NCBI GenBank assembly: GCA_030374735.1
Contig: JASCIV010000272.1
Coordinates: 1-27,014, forward strand
Length of the DNA stretch: 27,014 bases
Source: Gracilaria caudata
Lineage: Eukaryota; Rhodophyta; Florideophyceae; Gracilariales; Gracilariaceae
Direction of reading: 5' to 3'
The notes under the pieces are model-generated. The model had not been told where the DNA came from. It saw only the letters and a program-made list of their open reading frames with translations, and ran no database searches. The translations under genes and the position numbers were made by a program. This document shows, piece by piece, positions 1 to 8,452 of the stretch. Positions within the stretch are counted from its first letter, which is position 1. Every line of letters begins with the position of its first letter.

Positions 1-32
1 CTCCCCCTTCCCCCTCCCCCTTCTTCCCTGCA
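1..32. repeat. Polypyrimidine tract at window edge
   Basis: Almost pure C/T sequence (CCCCCTTC-type units) just upstream of the transposase remnant. It could be simple sequence or part of the element's 5' end; the window edge prevents a decision. Confidence 0.5.
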
Positions 33-41
33 ATTCTTCCG

Positions 42-1321
42 ATGAATACACAACCGTTTTTGTCCGAAACTCAAACTACAAATGCCCTTGAATTGCTCTC
101 AAACGCCCAACTCGAAAGAGAAGCAGAGCTGGAAAAATTTGCAAGTGAACCTGAACTTGAAGATTCAGATTTGGAAAATGATTCTTCACCCCCTATTTAT
201 GAATCTTTTTCGCGAATGGCGGAAATCAGACCATATGAAACCTGATAAAGTTTAGGTCTGCAGAGCTTCAAGCCATTTGGAATAATATGGAAAATGTTAT
301 CAGGACAAACTGGGATGTTGGAAAGGGCCGTAGATGCGGATATCAGCCGAAAGACGTCTTTTTTATGGTACTCACGACATTGCAGCATGGTGGACAGTGG
401 GAATTTGTAGGGCAGATGTTTCGCATCAAAGGTACGACTTTTGAGCGCGTTGTCACCAAATTCGTTTGGCGCTTCGCGGATTATCCTCTAGAAAATTTTG
501 TATTTTCTTATGAAGAGAAGTACAGTTATGGTCGTATTATGCGAAACAAAAAACTGTTTACGAACTACTCGTATGCAAGATGCGCTACGGACGTATTTTT
601 TCATCATTGCAATCGACCATCTGGAAATATGCATGAAGAGAAGATATATTAAAATGGTAAGCACAAGTTATATTGTTTTAAAACCAAAGTTTCTGTTCTA
701 TCCAACGGATTGGCTTTAAATTTTAGCTTCCATTTTCCAGGGTCAAAGTCAGACGTGAATATATTTTATGAAAATATTGAGTTTCATAAAACCACCCTCG
801 CTAAGAAAGAAGACGAGAAGGAAATCGCAGAGACTGGAGAGCCGTCTTCGAAATATGATAACCAGTGGGCAGTGATCGCTGACAAGGGTTATCAGGGAGG
901 GGAGCAGCACGTTCGCCTCATTCATCCCAAGAAGAAGCCTCCGGGCCGTATATTGACAGCCGAGGAACACACGAGGAACGAAAGAATTTTTTCAGACCGC
1001 ATTATCGTGGAACATTGGTTCGGTCGTTTTTGCAACCTATTGTCACTTTTTTCGGTTAAATATCGTTGGTCTGAGAAAAACTACGAAGATTTTTTCATTT
1101 TGCTATGGCGCTTACAAATTTTCATGTCAGGTGGAACCGGCTACGTCAAGATGATTTGAATTATTATATATAAAGTCAAAAATTGACTTCATCACATTGG
1201 AAATTCAATTTGTGACAAGCGGCGCCGTTCGCAGAAAAACTATCGTGATAACAAACGTCGTCGTCTAAATCAAGTATTTGAAGATGACGAAATGTCTGGA
1301 GAAGAGACTTTAGAGCCGTAA
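42..1321 (+). pseudogene. PIF/Harbinger-type (DDE_Tnp_4) transposase, decayed
   Basis: Remnant of a DDE superfamily transposase, the nuclease that would cut and paste a Harbinger-like DNA transposon. An acidic N-terminus (from 42) leads to the body from 287. Visible hallmarks are the ATD Asp (590-592) followed by NRPSGNMHE, PGSKSD with the second Asp (752-754), IADKGYQGGEQHVR, and RIIVEHWFGRF with the catalytic Glu (1010-1012). A basic tail (KRRRSQKNYRDNKRRR) ends at TAA 1319-1321. The frame is broken: a frameshift between about 237 and 246, an in-frame TAA at 650-652 with homology continuing (NGKHKLYCFK, then VSVLSNGLALNF), a shift near 1090-1105 after which ALTNFHVRWNRLRQDD is read, TAA at 1171-1173, and a return to the earlier frame for the tail. 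All three acidic catalytic residues survive, so decay looks recent. I could not define terminal inverted repeats. Family call is from motifs only. Confidence 0.85.
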
Positions 1322-1355
1322 TCCGCTGTTACAGAGCTACTACGTTTTCAAAGTT

Positions 1356-1361
1356 AATAAA
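1356..1361 (+). promoter_or_regulatory. AATAAA polyadenylation signal of the Harbinger-like element
   Basis: An AATAAA hexamer lies 35 bp after the last stop of the transposase remnant, a normal position for a 3' processing signal. No independent support. Confidence 0.4.
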
Positions 1362-2920
1362 ACTGTTTCTATGTTCTTTGAGATATATCGTGCTTTTATT
1401 TAGAAATGTAGAATTGCGTTAAACATCTAAAGAATACACAAAGATTCAGATACTGCAGATTTATTGAGTTAATGCGTAAAAACTAACAATTAAGCATTTA
1501 CTCAACAACAACTTTGAATATCTAGTGATTGTGAAGTTCAAATTAACATGAATCCTCCCCGTACTGCCTTCAAATGTACTTGCTGCTCTTTCTCATCAAA
1601 GATTGAAGGGTCTTACAGACGTCGACTGTTTAGCAAAAAAAAGAATTTAAATTCCTCAAAATTCTACCCAAAAAGTCGCTTGGTTCTCGTACTGTTCAAA
1701 ATTAAGGGGCACCCACTGTAGAGCCTTTTTCTGCCGAGACAGTTGGTTAGACGACAGTTTAAAGTTTTTAAAAAACGAGAAAGCATTTGGTCATGGAAGT
1801 ACTTAAAGCCTCTTCATTTTTGTTAATTTTCAGGAACAACATAGATTAATAACTAAATCACGGAGATATTCAAGAGTTTAAAAGGAAATGTTTTTTTGTC
1901 TTCCAGAGTAAAGCATTTGAAAGTTTTGAGACAGATTAAATTTTAAGCATATATATTACCGAATTAAATGCTTTTTTGAAGAATTTGTTTTTCTGTGCTG
2001 AGAAATGTAATATACAAGTTAAAATATATTGAATTTTCGAAGTTTAGGGCTGAAATTGTTTAAATTGCCAATGGTGTTTTTGCAAGGGAAAAGCAAAATT
2101 GCTAAATGAAACAATTTTGGATCAATAGTATTGGTTTGAGGTGGCCAGCCTGATATTAAAATTTATGAAGTGGATGTTGTTCACATTGAACTTGAAACTT
2201 TTGTTAGGTACGTTTTGTAAACTGAAACGAAAACGTTTAGGAAGGAGTCAAGAATGTTTGCATCGCACGACCGGGTTTCTCTGTTGTCAGGATATTAAAG
2301 AATTGTATATAAAAGATGTGTGTGATTTGTTTAACTACTTTTGCAATGCGTCAATCGTAGTCTGATGCCAAAATTTTGGAAATGAGGACTTGTTTTTATG
2401 TCTTGCGTTCATGGCACATTCCCGAGACAGAAGTTTTTGTTGTTAGATCCGCTGTAAAATTTATATGTGCTGCTCATAAAGTATTATGTCCAACAACGGG
2501 TCTCAATTTTGAATGCGTACGATCGCTAAAAGAAGACTTTGCATTACAAGAGACGCTCGAACTATAGTTCGGTCGCTATCATAAACACATAATCATATAA
2601 TATATTATCATCACGTGATCAATCATTAATGATAATCTGGAGGCCCTCCACTGGAGGGCCTCGTGAATATGTGATCATTGATCCTTTGCTTTTTAAGGTT
2701 GTCTACTCAGAATTAAACCTGCTGCTTGAGATTTTATTGTGATCCATGCAAATTATAGATGGCACCGTATTGTTATAGCCACACCAGAGTTCACCTGCAG
2801 TTGAGGAAGGAAAGACAGCCAAAGATTTTTCTGTGGAGGGGCACATGAGCGGCGCTATAATTGCGGTCATTATGGCCTGGATGGTATCGTATCTTGCATG
2901 CTTGCGCACGAGTGGTTCGT
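1362..2920. other. AT-rich spacer without a supported gene
   Basis: About 1.5 kb of AT-rich DNA. The open frames near 2141-2365 and 2376-2567 are short, begin at non-ATG codons or show no recognisable motif, and are not called. A TATATAAAAG string at 2306-2315 looks like a TATA box, but no gene follows it. The only clear structure is the palindrome cluster at 2558-2683. Confidence 0.6.
2558..2683. repeat. Cluster of consecutive palindromes
   Basis: Perfect palindromes follow one another: CGAACTATAGTTCG (2558-2571), ATAATATATTAT (2597-2608), ATCACGTGAT (2610-2619) and ATCATTAATGAT (2622-2633). A GC-rich hairpin with 11-bp arms around one base (2640-2650 / 2652-2662) follows, then GATCA-T-TGATC (2673-2683). 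GATCAAT (2617-2623) also pairs with ATTGATC (2677-2683), enclosing the GC hairpin. This could be a miniature inverted-repeat element, a cruciform-prone site or nested protein-binding sites. Confidence 0.75.
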
Positions 2921-3326
2921 TCTAAGAATGTAGAATTAGCACGTTCAATAAAATAAAAGTGTGTGCACCACTGGCCCACGACACATTGTCCAAGCACACT
3001 GGGCAGTGGAGAGTTGCGCAGGCCTGGGCACTTCTCCACGCGCCCAGTTCTATTTGTTGTCGGCTGCGCATTGCGCCTTTCGGGGCGTATCGAAGTGGAG
3101 AAGTGGAACGACGCAACAGGCGGAGCGCAGTTGTGCGCCTCACGCTTGAGCCAATGAGTCGCGTGTGGCGCACCACGCGCGCGCTTCCACGCGTCGCGTG
3201 GGGCACGTAACGGGAGCAGATGCTTACAGCGCGCCATGTGCCAGCTGCTAATCTGAGCGCTTGCACCGACCGCAACCGCGCACATCGCCCCCGCCCCTTC
3301 CGCGCCAAAGCTGCGAGCGCGCCGCC

Positions 3327-4952
3327 ATGACCTCCGACGGCACGACACACGCCGACGAGACAACGCCGCTGCGACGCGATGCGTCCGCCACGCGCGCAAC
3401 CACCTTCAGCGTGGACGACGCCATCGAGCATGTGTCCATGGGACGTTACCAGATATGGCTCATCGCGCTCACAGGGCTGGCGTGGACAGCAGAGTCGATG
3501 GAGATGATGCTGTTGTCGTTCATCAAGCAGCCGTTGCAGTGCGAATGGGGCATCTCCGACGCGCAGGCCGCGCTCATCACCACCGCCGTCGGGCTGGGCA
3601 TGCTGTGCGGCGCCTTTTTCTGGGGGCGTCTGGCGGACCGTCGCGGCCGACGCCCGGCGTTCGTGCTGTGCACAGCCGCCACCTTCGCGTTCGGCGTGTG
3701 CTCCGCCACCGCGCGCAACTACGGCCAGCTGCTGGCGCTGCGCGCGCTCACGGGCTTCGGAGTGGGCGGACTGCCGGTGTCGTTCTCGCTGCTGATGGAG
3801 ATGTTGCCGGCGTCGGGGCGCGGCAGTTGGGGCATGGCGGTGTCGTTGTTCTGGGCGTTGGGCGCTGTGTTCGAGGCGGCTGTGGCCATGGCTGTGCTGC
3901 CGCCGCTCGGCTGGCGCGCGCTCATCGTGGCGTCGTCGATGCCGTTGTTGGTGGTGCTGCTCATTTCGTTCCCGCTGCTGGAGTCTCCTCGCTGGCTCAT
4001 CGCGCACGGCCGGCTGGATGACGCGCACGCGGCGCTGCGTCGCGTGGCGCAGCTGCAGCGCGCTGCGCTGCCGCCTGGGGAGCTTGTTGCGGATGCGGAC
4101 GGCGCCGAGCTGAGAAAGGGCTCCACGCGCGACCTGTTCGTGCCGTATGTGCGCGGTGTGACCGCGAAGGTGTTTGTGTTGTGGTGGGCGGCCGCTTTCA
4201 CCTACTATGGGCTGGTGATGCTGCAGCCCGAGCTGCTGGCCATGGAGAACGTGGGCGCACGCTGCACGTATGCCGCCGATGAGTGTCGCGCTCTGCGCGA
4301 CGCGCCGCGCTGCGCGCTGGACGAGCGCTGTCAGTGGGCGGGCGAACAAAGTGCGGCTTGCGTGCTGTTCGCCGGACACATGAGCGCGGGCACCACCCCC
4401 AACCCGGCGGCGAGGGCGACGGAGGCGTCGGCGATGTGCGCGAATCGGCTGCGCACGGAGGACTTTGTGTCGTCGCTGTGGGGCGCGGTGGGGGAGTTGC
4501 CGGGAATTATGGCGTCGCTGTTGCTGATCGATATGATTGGACGGCGGCCGGTGCTGGCCATCTGGTTCGCGTCCACGGCGCTTTCGTTCTTGTTGCTGGT
4601 GCCGTGTAGCAGTCGACACATCGAGACGATGCTGTTCTTCCTGGGACGCGGCATGAGTGCGGGCGCGTTCCAGGCGGTGTACTTGTACACCAACGAGCTG
4701 TATCCGGCGGCGGTGCGCGCCACCGCCATGGGCGTGAGCTCGGGCGTGGCCAGGACGGGCTTGATGGCTGCGCCGTTGGTGGCGCAGTTTCTGACCGGCT
4801 TGTCCATCAAGGCGGCTATGGGCACGTTCTTCGCCGTGGGGGCGGCGGCTGTGGCGGCGGCTATGGCCGTGCAGGTGGAGACGAACGGTCGCGTGATGCT
4901 CAGCGGCGTGGAGGAGATGGTGGAGCTGCTCAAGGGCGTGACGGTAGTGTGA
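3327..4952 (+). CDS. Major facilitator transporter, SV2/SVOP-like
   Basis: Predicted 541-residue, 12-helix membrane carrier of the major facilitator superfamily, nearest in style to the synaptic vesicle 2-related/organic-ion branch; substrate unknown. The first ATG (3327) has a GCCGCCATG context, and the frame is open further upstream only through non-ATG codons. Family marks: GRLADRRGRRP between helices 2 and 3 (residues 100-110), RALTGFGVGG (139-148), ESPRWL after helix 6 (219-224), DMIGRRP (402-408) and NELYPAAVRA (456-465). The loop between helices 7 and 8 (about 305-380) is enlarged and has seven Cys, as in the luminal loop of SV2-type proteins, suggesting a disulfide-bonded extracytosolic domain. 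The gene and its flanks are strikingly GC-rich compared with the AT-rich spacer upstream, leaving long spurious frames on the opposite strand. No intron is apparent. No TATA box is evident near the start. Confidence 0.9.
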   Translation: MTSDGTTHADETTPLRRDASATRATTFSVDDAIEHVSMGRYQIWLIALTGLAWTAESMEMMLLSFIKQPLQCEWGISDAQAALITTAVGLGMLCGAFFWGRLADRRGRRPAFVLCTAATFAFGVCSATARNYGQLLALRALTGFGVGGLPVSFSLLMEMLPASGRGSWGMAVSLFWALGAVFEAAVAMAVLPPLGWRALIVASSMPLLVVLLISFPLLESPRWLIAHGRLDDAHAALRRVAQLQRAALPPGELVADADGAELRKGSTRDLFVPYVRGVTAKVFVLWWAAAFTYYGLVMLQPELLAMENVGARCTYAADECRALRDAPRCALDERCQWAGEQSAACVLFAGHMSAGTTPNPAARATEASAMCANRLRTEDFVSSLWGAVGELPGIMASLLLIDMIGRRPVLAIWFASTALSFLLLVPCSSRHIETMLFFLGRGMSAGAFQAVYLYTNELYPAAVRATAMGVSSGVARTGLMAAPLVAQFLTGLSIKAAMGTFFAVGAAAVAAAMAVQVETNGRVMLSGVEEMVELLKGVTVV

Positions 4953-5064
4953 TGCGTGTCATCCTTCTTTTCGTGGAGCACGTGGTTTCGACAACGGCGA
5001 CGGAGATAGAGGTTAGAGGGTAGGCGCTAGTCGGGCATGGCGTAATAATGGCACACTTTGCAGC

Positions 5065-5067
<3 letters not shown>

Positions 5068-5104
<37 letters not shown>
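5068..5104. repeat. (GA)n microsatellite
   Basis: An uninterrupted 37-bp GA/AG dinucleotide run, 115 bp downstream of the transporter stop. It probably lies in or just after the 3' untranslated region and is likely length-polymorphic. Confidence 0.97.
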
Positions 5105-5106
<2 letters not shown>

Positions 5107-5793
5107 GTTGCAGCTGCACAAACGGCCCGACTCAGGCGACGACAGCGGCGGTATCGCGCGTTAGCCTCCGCGGTGAGGCGCGAGACTCACGGGCACGAAG
5201 ACGACAGACAACAGCGCGGCTTTGAACTGGAAGCTCGAGCGAAGCTCGCGAGTAGTGGCGCTCCCTTCGGCGGCAGTTGGACCATGCGCGCCCCACTCCA
5301 CCTCAGCGGTGCACCGCTTCTCGGCAGTCGCGCATGGCTCAGGTTACAAAAAGGAGCTTGTTTCCGTGGCGAGCGGCCACGAGCGGCCACTGGGCGGCGG
5401 CTTAGGTTGGCCAAAGTGCGATCGGTTGGCGGCGGCGCGCCGCAGTAGCGATCAATGCCTTTGCGGAAGGGCGCAACGAAGAACGCGTTGACGCGAGCTC
5501 GGCGATGCGGATAGCGCGTGCGAGGGCGCGCACATGGGGGAAGTGTGAGAACGGCGGCCGCCACTTGCCATGTGCGGTGGCTGACTCGCCGCAGTTTTGA
5601 GCATAGTCGTGTCCACGTGGGAATACACGTGGTCCCGCAACTATCAAGTTTATTTGGCACCCTTCAAAGGGAGACCAGACCTCGACTACAGTTTCGTTCT
5701 TCTTCACATGCATTTGCGTAAGATTGCCGCCTCCACTAACATTGTTACATGTCATGTCAAACGAAAGGGAACTACGTGTAGAGCGCGCGCCAA
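5105..5793. other. GC-rich spacer between convergent genes
   Basis: Spacer between the convergent transporter (+) and decarboxylase (-) genes. Several frames stay open on both strands because of high GC, but none has a recognisable motif. A 10-bp unit GAGCGGCCAC is repeated head to tail at 5371-5390. A minus-strand AATAAA (plus-strand TTTATT, 5649-5654) lies about 140 bp past the decarboxylase stop and is a plausible polyadenylation signal for that gene. Confidence 0.55.
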
Positions 5794-7695
5794 TTAGTTC
5801 CTGAGCTTGGAGTACGCCCGGCTTCCTACGATCCCGGACACCAAGTCGTGCACCCTCGCCTTCACCGCCTGCTTCTTCTCGTCGCAGCACGACACGGGCG
5901 GGTTTCCCTTGTCATAAGGCGGGCACACCAAGTGCTCCGGCGGCACCACCGTCTCTCCCGCAAGCACTCGATCGCGTGCCTTCTTCACCACCTCGATGAG
6001 CTTGTCAATCGTGTCAGTGGTGATGTTCACGTTCATCGGGAATGCCTTGATGGCGTACACCACCGCATCCGAAGACATGTCGTCGTTATAATCGGTGGTG
6101 CGGAAACCGGACGTGTAGCTCGTGTACGCGCCATACAGGCCGTCGATTTTCTCACCGCTGCGGAACCATGCCCAGATCATGTCCGCCACCTGTTGCTGCA
6201 TTGTGTTGTTCTCCACCAATTCACTCAGAGCACCGGCGTCGCTCACTTCTCGCTCGTACTGAACCTCTGCGTTCACATCGGGAGCATACACTCGGAACAG
6301 AGTGACGAATCCATTGTCTTCTGCATTCACGCACACCATAGAGACCTCATCCTTTAGCTTTTCTCTTAGATACGTCTGCATTTCTAGAACGCCGCCCAAC
6401 ACGGAGCGGAAGCCAGTCAGACCAAAGTACTTGAGCGTCGCCCATCCGGCCAATGCGTACGAGCCAGATCGTGAAACTTCAAGAGTGTACAGTCCTGGGT
6501 TGTACGGTGTGCGCTCCTGCAGGTACGCCGACCCGGGTCGCGTCATCATCTCTCGGAAATGGTTCAAGTCCTTCATGCAGAACATGCTGCAATTGTATGT
6601 GGCCCAGCCAGTCTTATGAAAGTCGATACCGATTGCATCGGCGTAGATCACGTCCTTGATGCGCTCATAGTTGCTCTGCAGCCTCGGTAATACCGATGCG
6701 TCGAACTGCAGTGGATTGTCAGTAAAGTTGTACCCCTTGAACATCAGCCATGACCAGCCGATAACTGCGTCACAATAGATGAAGGGCTTGCCGAACCCGC
6801 TTGGGTTGGGATAATTTTCCACCAGGTCACGGATCTTCTTCACCGGGTCTATGGCGAACGCGTCCGTGGTGCCCATAGTACAGATCACCGAGATAACTGG
6901 GATTTGTTTGGTTTTGCAATCTTGAAGCACTTCCTCGAGGTGCGTCAAGTCCATCTCGTTGGTGTCATCATCTGTCTCGATGTCGATGATGTTGTTCATG
7001 CCCAATCCGGTCCAGTCCGTCGCATTCATCTTCGCGTAATGACCCTGCTGCGACGCCAAGATGACGCCGTCCGTGCGAACACCTTTGCAACGTGACTGCA
7101 CACCCAAAACCTGAGTGAGCGCGTACTTCAAGCCATACAAATAGCAGCCAGAACCTCCATAAGTGTAGATACCTCCGGCTTCAGCGGGGTTCCATCCGAT
7201 GAGATCGGCCATAATGGCAGCAGATTCCATCTCGGCCTTCTCTACATTCCACGCGTACTCACCCTCAATAATGTTGGGACTGAAGATATTGGTAAGCGTT
7301 GCCGCAATGATAGAGGCCTTGTTCGCGGGAGGAATGACGTTGGGCATAGTGAATGGATGACTCCAATGCGGCATGCCGTCAAACAGTTCAACGCAGTCCT
7401 GAACCACGTCATCTAGAAGCATAGGCTGCTCTTCCATTCGAGCTTCGTTCACCTCGGAGTAGTCCGGAATGGACGGGTTTTCTCCGATATACGGAGGTCC
7501 GTCTCGAGCGGGCTTCAAGGTGTTCAATTGACGGACGGACTCTCCCACCTCGATTGCGAACTTGTCCAGTTGTGATTCGTAGTAGGTGGGAAAGCTGTTT
7601 TGCATTGAGGATCGAACTTTGAGCCATTGCGGAGCTTTACGGCTGGGTCGGCCGTCGCTCTGGAACATACCCTTCAGCTTTGCTCCTCCCGGCAT
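5794..7695 (-). CDS. Group II pyridoxal-phosphate-dependent decarboxylase
   Basis: Predicted 633-residue cytosolic PLP enzyme of the group II amino-acid decarboxylase family (glutamate, aromatic-amino-acid, cysteine-sulfinate and diaminobutyrate decarboxylases), which removes the alpha-carboxyl group as CO2 to make an amine. ATG at 7695 begins MPGGAKLKGMF. Catalytic landmarks are in order: YGGSG phosphate-binding segment (G180-G183), H219 in SQQGHYAKMNA (the ring-stacking His), D309 in YCDAVIGWSW (pairs with the pyridine nitrogen) and K361 in DFHKTGWATYN, the expected Schiff-base lysine. It therefore looks catalytically complete. TYGGSG replaces the usual TSGGS-type wording, and the protein is longer than the usual roughly 480-580 residues, so I cannot assign a substrate. 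No targeting peptide is obvious. A minus-strand TATAAAA lies 121 bp upstream. It converges with the transporter gene. Confidence 0.9.
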   Translation of the reverse strand: MPGGAKLKGMFQSDGRPSRKAPQWLKVRSSMQNSFPTYYESQLDKFAIEVGESVRQLNTLKPARDGPPYIGENPSIPDYSEVNEARMEEQPMLLDDVVQDCVELFDGMPHWSHPFTMPNVIPPANKASIIAATLTNIFSPNIIEGEYAWNVEKAEMESAAIMADLIGWNPAEAGGIYTYGGSGCYLYGLKYALTQVLGVQSRCKGVRTDGVILASQQGHYAKMNATDWTGLGMNNIIDIETDDDTNEMDLTHLEEVLQDCKTKQIPVISVICTMGTTDAFAIDPVKKIRDLVENYPNPSGFGKPFIYCDAVIGWSWLMFKGYNFTDNPLQFDASVLPRLQSNYERIKDVIYADAIGIDFHKTGWATYNCSMFCMKDLNHFREMMTRPGSAYLQERTPYNPGLYTLEVSRSGSYALAGWATLKYFGLTGFRSVLGGVLEMQTYLREKLKDEVSMVCVNAEDNGFVTLFRVYAPDVNAEVQYEREVSDAGALSELVENNTMQQQVADMIWAWFRSGEKIDGLYGAYTSYTSGFRTTDYNDDMSSDAVVYAIKAFPMNVNITTDTIDKLIEVVKKARDRVLAGETVVPPEHLVCPPYDKGNPPVSCCDEKKQAVKARVHDLVSGIVGSRAYSKLRN

Positions 7696-7815
7696 TTCTG
7701 AGCTTCAAGACTTTTGCAAACGAAAAAGATACTTCCGAAATAGAAAAATGAACTGTGCGTTGTTCAGTGGGCGACAGAGTTGAAGTGAAGCAGGACAGGT
7801 CGACTTGTTCGCAGG

Positions 7816-7822
7816 TTTTATA
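7816..7822 (-). promoter_or_regulatory. TATA box of the decarboxylase gene
   Basis: TATAAAA on the minus strand, about 121 bp upstream of the decarboxylase ATG. Similar spacing is seen for the Kazal-like gene and the secreted-protein genes in this window. Confidence 0.55.
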
Positions 7823-8032
7823 CAAGCCTCGAGGATGAAAAAACAGGCTTGCGGGGAAATGGAGCACTGGAATGGCAGAATCGTTCAGAAGCAAGTGTAT
7901 CGATAATGAGCTTACGAATTTTATGTGTGGTCCTCAATATGAGATGGGGGAAGAGCATCCAATGCTTAGGGTTTCGTGGACCAGGATTCTGGTATTTTTT
8001 AAAATTTGGGATTCTGGTACGAAGGTGCAAAG

Positions 8033-8076
8033 GTACGTGATCTTCCAGCGATCGCAAAGAGCGGAAGATCACGTAC
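8033..8076. repeat. 14-bp inverted repeat hairpin
   Basis: Perfect 14-bp arms (8033-8046 and 8063-8076, GTACGTGATCTTCC and its complement) enclose 16 bp that include GCGATCGC. It lies about 340 bp upstream of the decarboxylase start with no gene over it. It could be a small mobile element, a stem-loop or a dimeric binding site. Confidence 0.75.
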
Positions 8077-8218
8077 TTCTTTAGCTTACACATAACTCGA
8101 GATAATGGGAACATGCTACAACACATTGTATAAAGTAGAAGGTAACCTACTTCAAGAAGGGCTTGTTGCTATACAGAAGTTTGGTATAGGGTTTTCATTT
8201 TTAAATAGAATGTCTTAA

Positions 8219-8431
8219 AGAACATACCAAAATAATTGGTTAACGTCTGCATCTCGTTGGCAGGAGCAAGTTCTTCTCACCGATGTGCGGCTGAGTCCTT
8301 CACCCACCAACTTCACGTACGACCGCGACTTGTTCACCACCGAAGAAGAAGAAGAGCACGTTATCCAAGGTCCTGATGAATATATTAGGGGTGTATTTTC
8401 GACTACAATTCGTTTAGAGTCTAAACTTTAG
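8219..8431 (+). other. Coding-like fragment without start (possible exon or gene remnant)
   Basis: An open stretch reads WQEQVLLTDVRLSPSP, then TNFTYDRDLFTTEEEEEH, and ends at a TAG inside the palindrome at 8418-8434. Its composition resembles real coding sequence more than the surrounding AT-rich DNA does. A TTGGCAG just before GAGCAAG could be a 3' splice site. There is no ATG, no recognised domain and no visible partner exon. It could be a relic of a gene or transposon, or chance. Confidence 0.2.
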
Positions 8432-8452
8432 ACTTACAAGTCAAGTAGTCGA
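8399..8452. repeat. Nested inverted repeats
   Basis: Outer arms TCGACTAC (8399-8406) and GTAGTCGA (8445-8452) enclose a 17-bp palindrome AGTCTAAA-C-TTTAGACT (8418-8434) and an alternative small stem GACTT-AC-AAGTC (8431-8442). The layout is branched rather than a simple hairpin. No tRNA features were seen. Confidence 0.65.

Noticed and set aside
3261..3326. Longer start for the transporter
   Set aside because: It begins at TTG. ATG 3327 has a strong GCCGCC context and leads straight into a normal N-terminus.
2922..4619. A 565-codon open frame antisense to the transporter gene
   Set aside because: His/Arg/Gln-rich nonsense composition with no motif. It is the expected shadow of a GC-rich gene whose codons rarely give antisense stops.
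5173..5890. Several overlapping frames of 60-160 codons on both strands between the transporter and decarboxylase
   Set aside because: They overlap each other in GC-rich DNA, lack motifs, and several run into the decarboxylase 3' end.
8047..8058. GCGATCGC, identical to the cyanobacterial HIP1 octamer
   Set aside because: A single copy in a eukaryotic context; coincidence within a hairpin loop.
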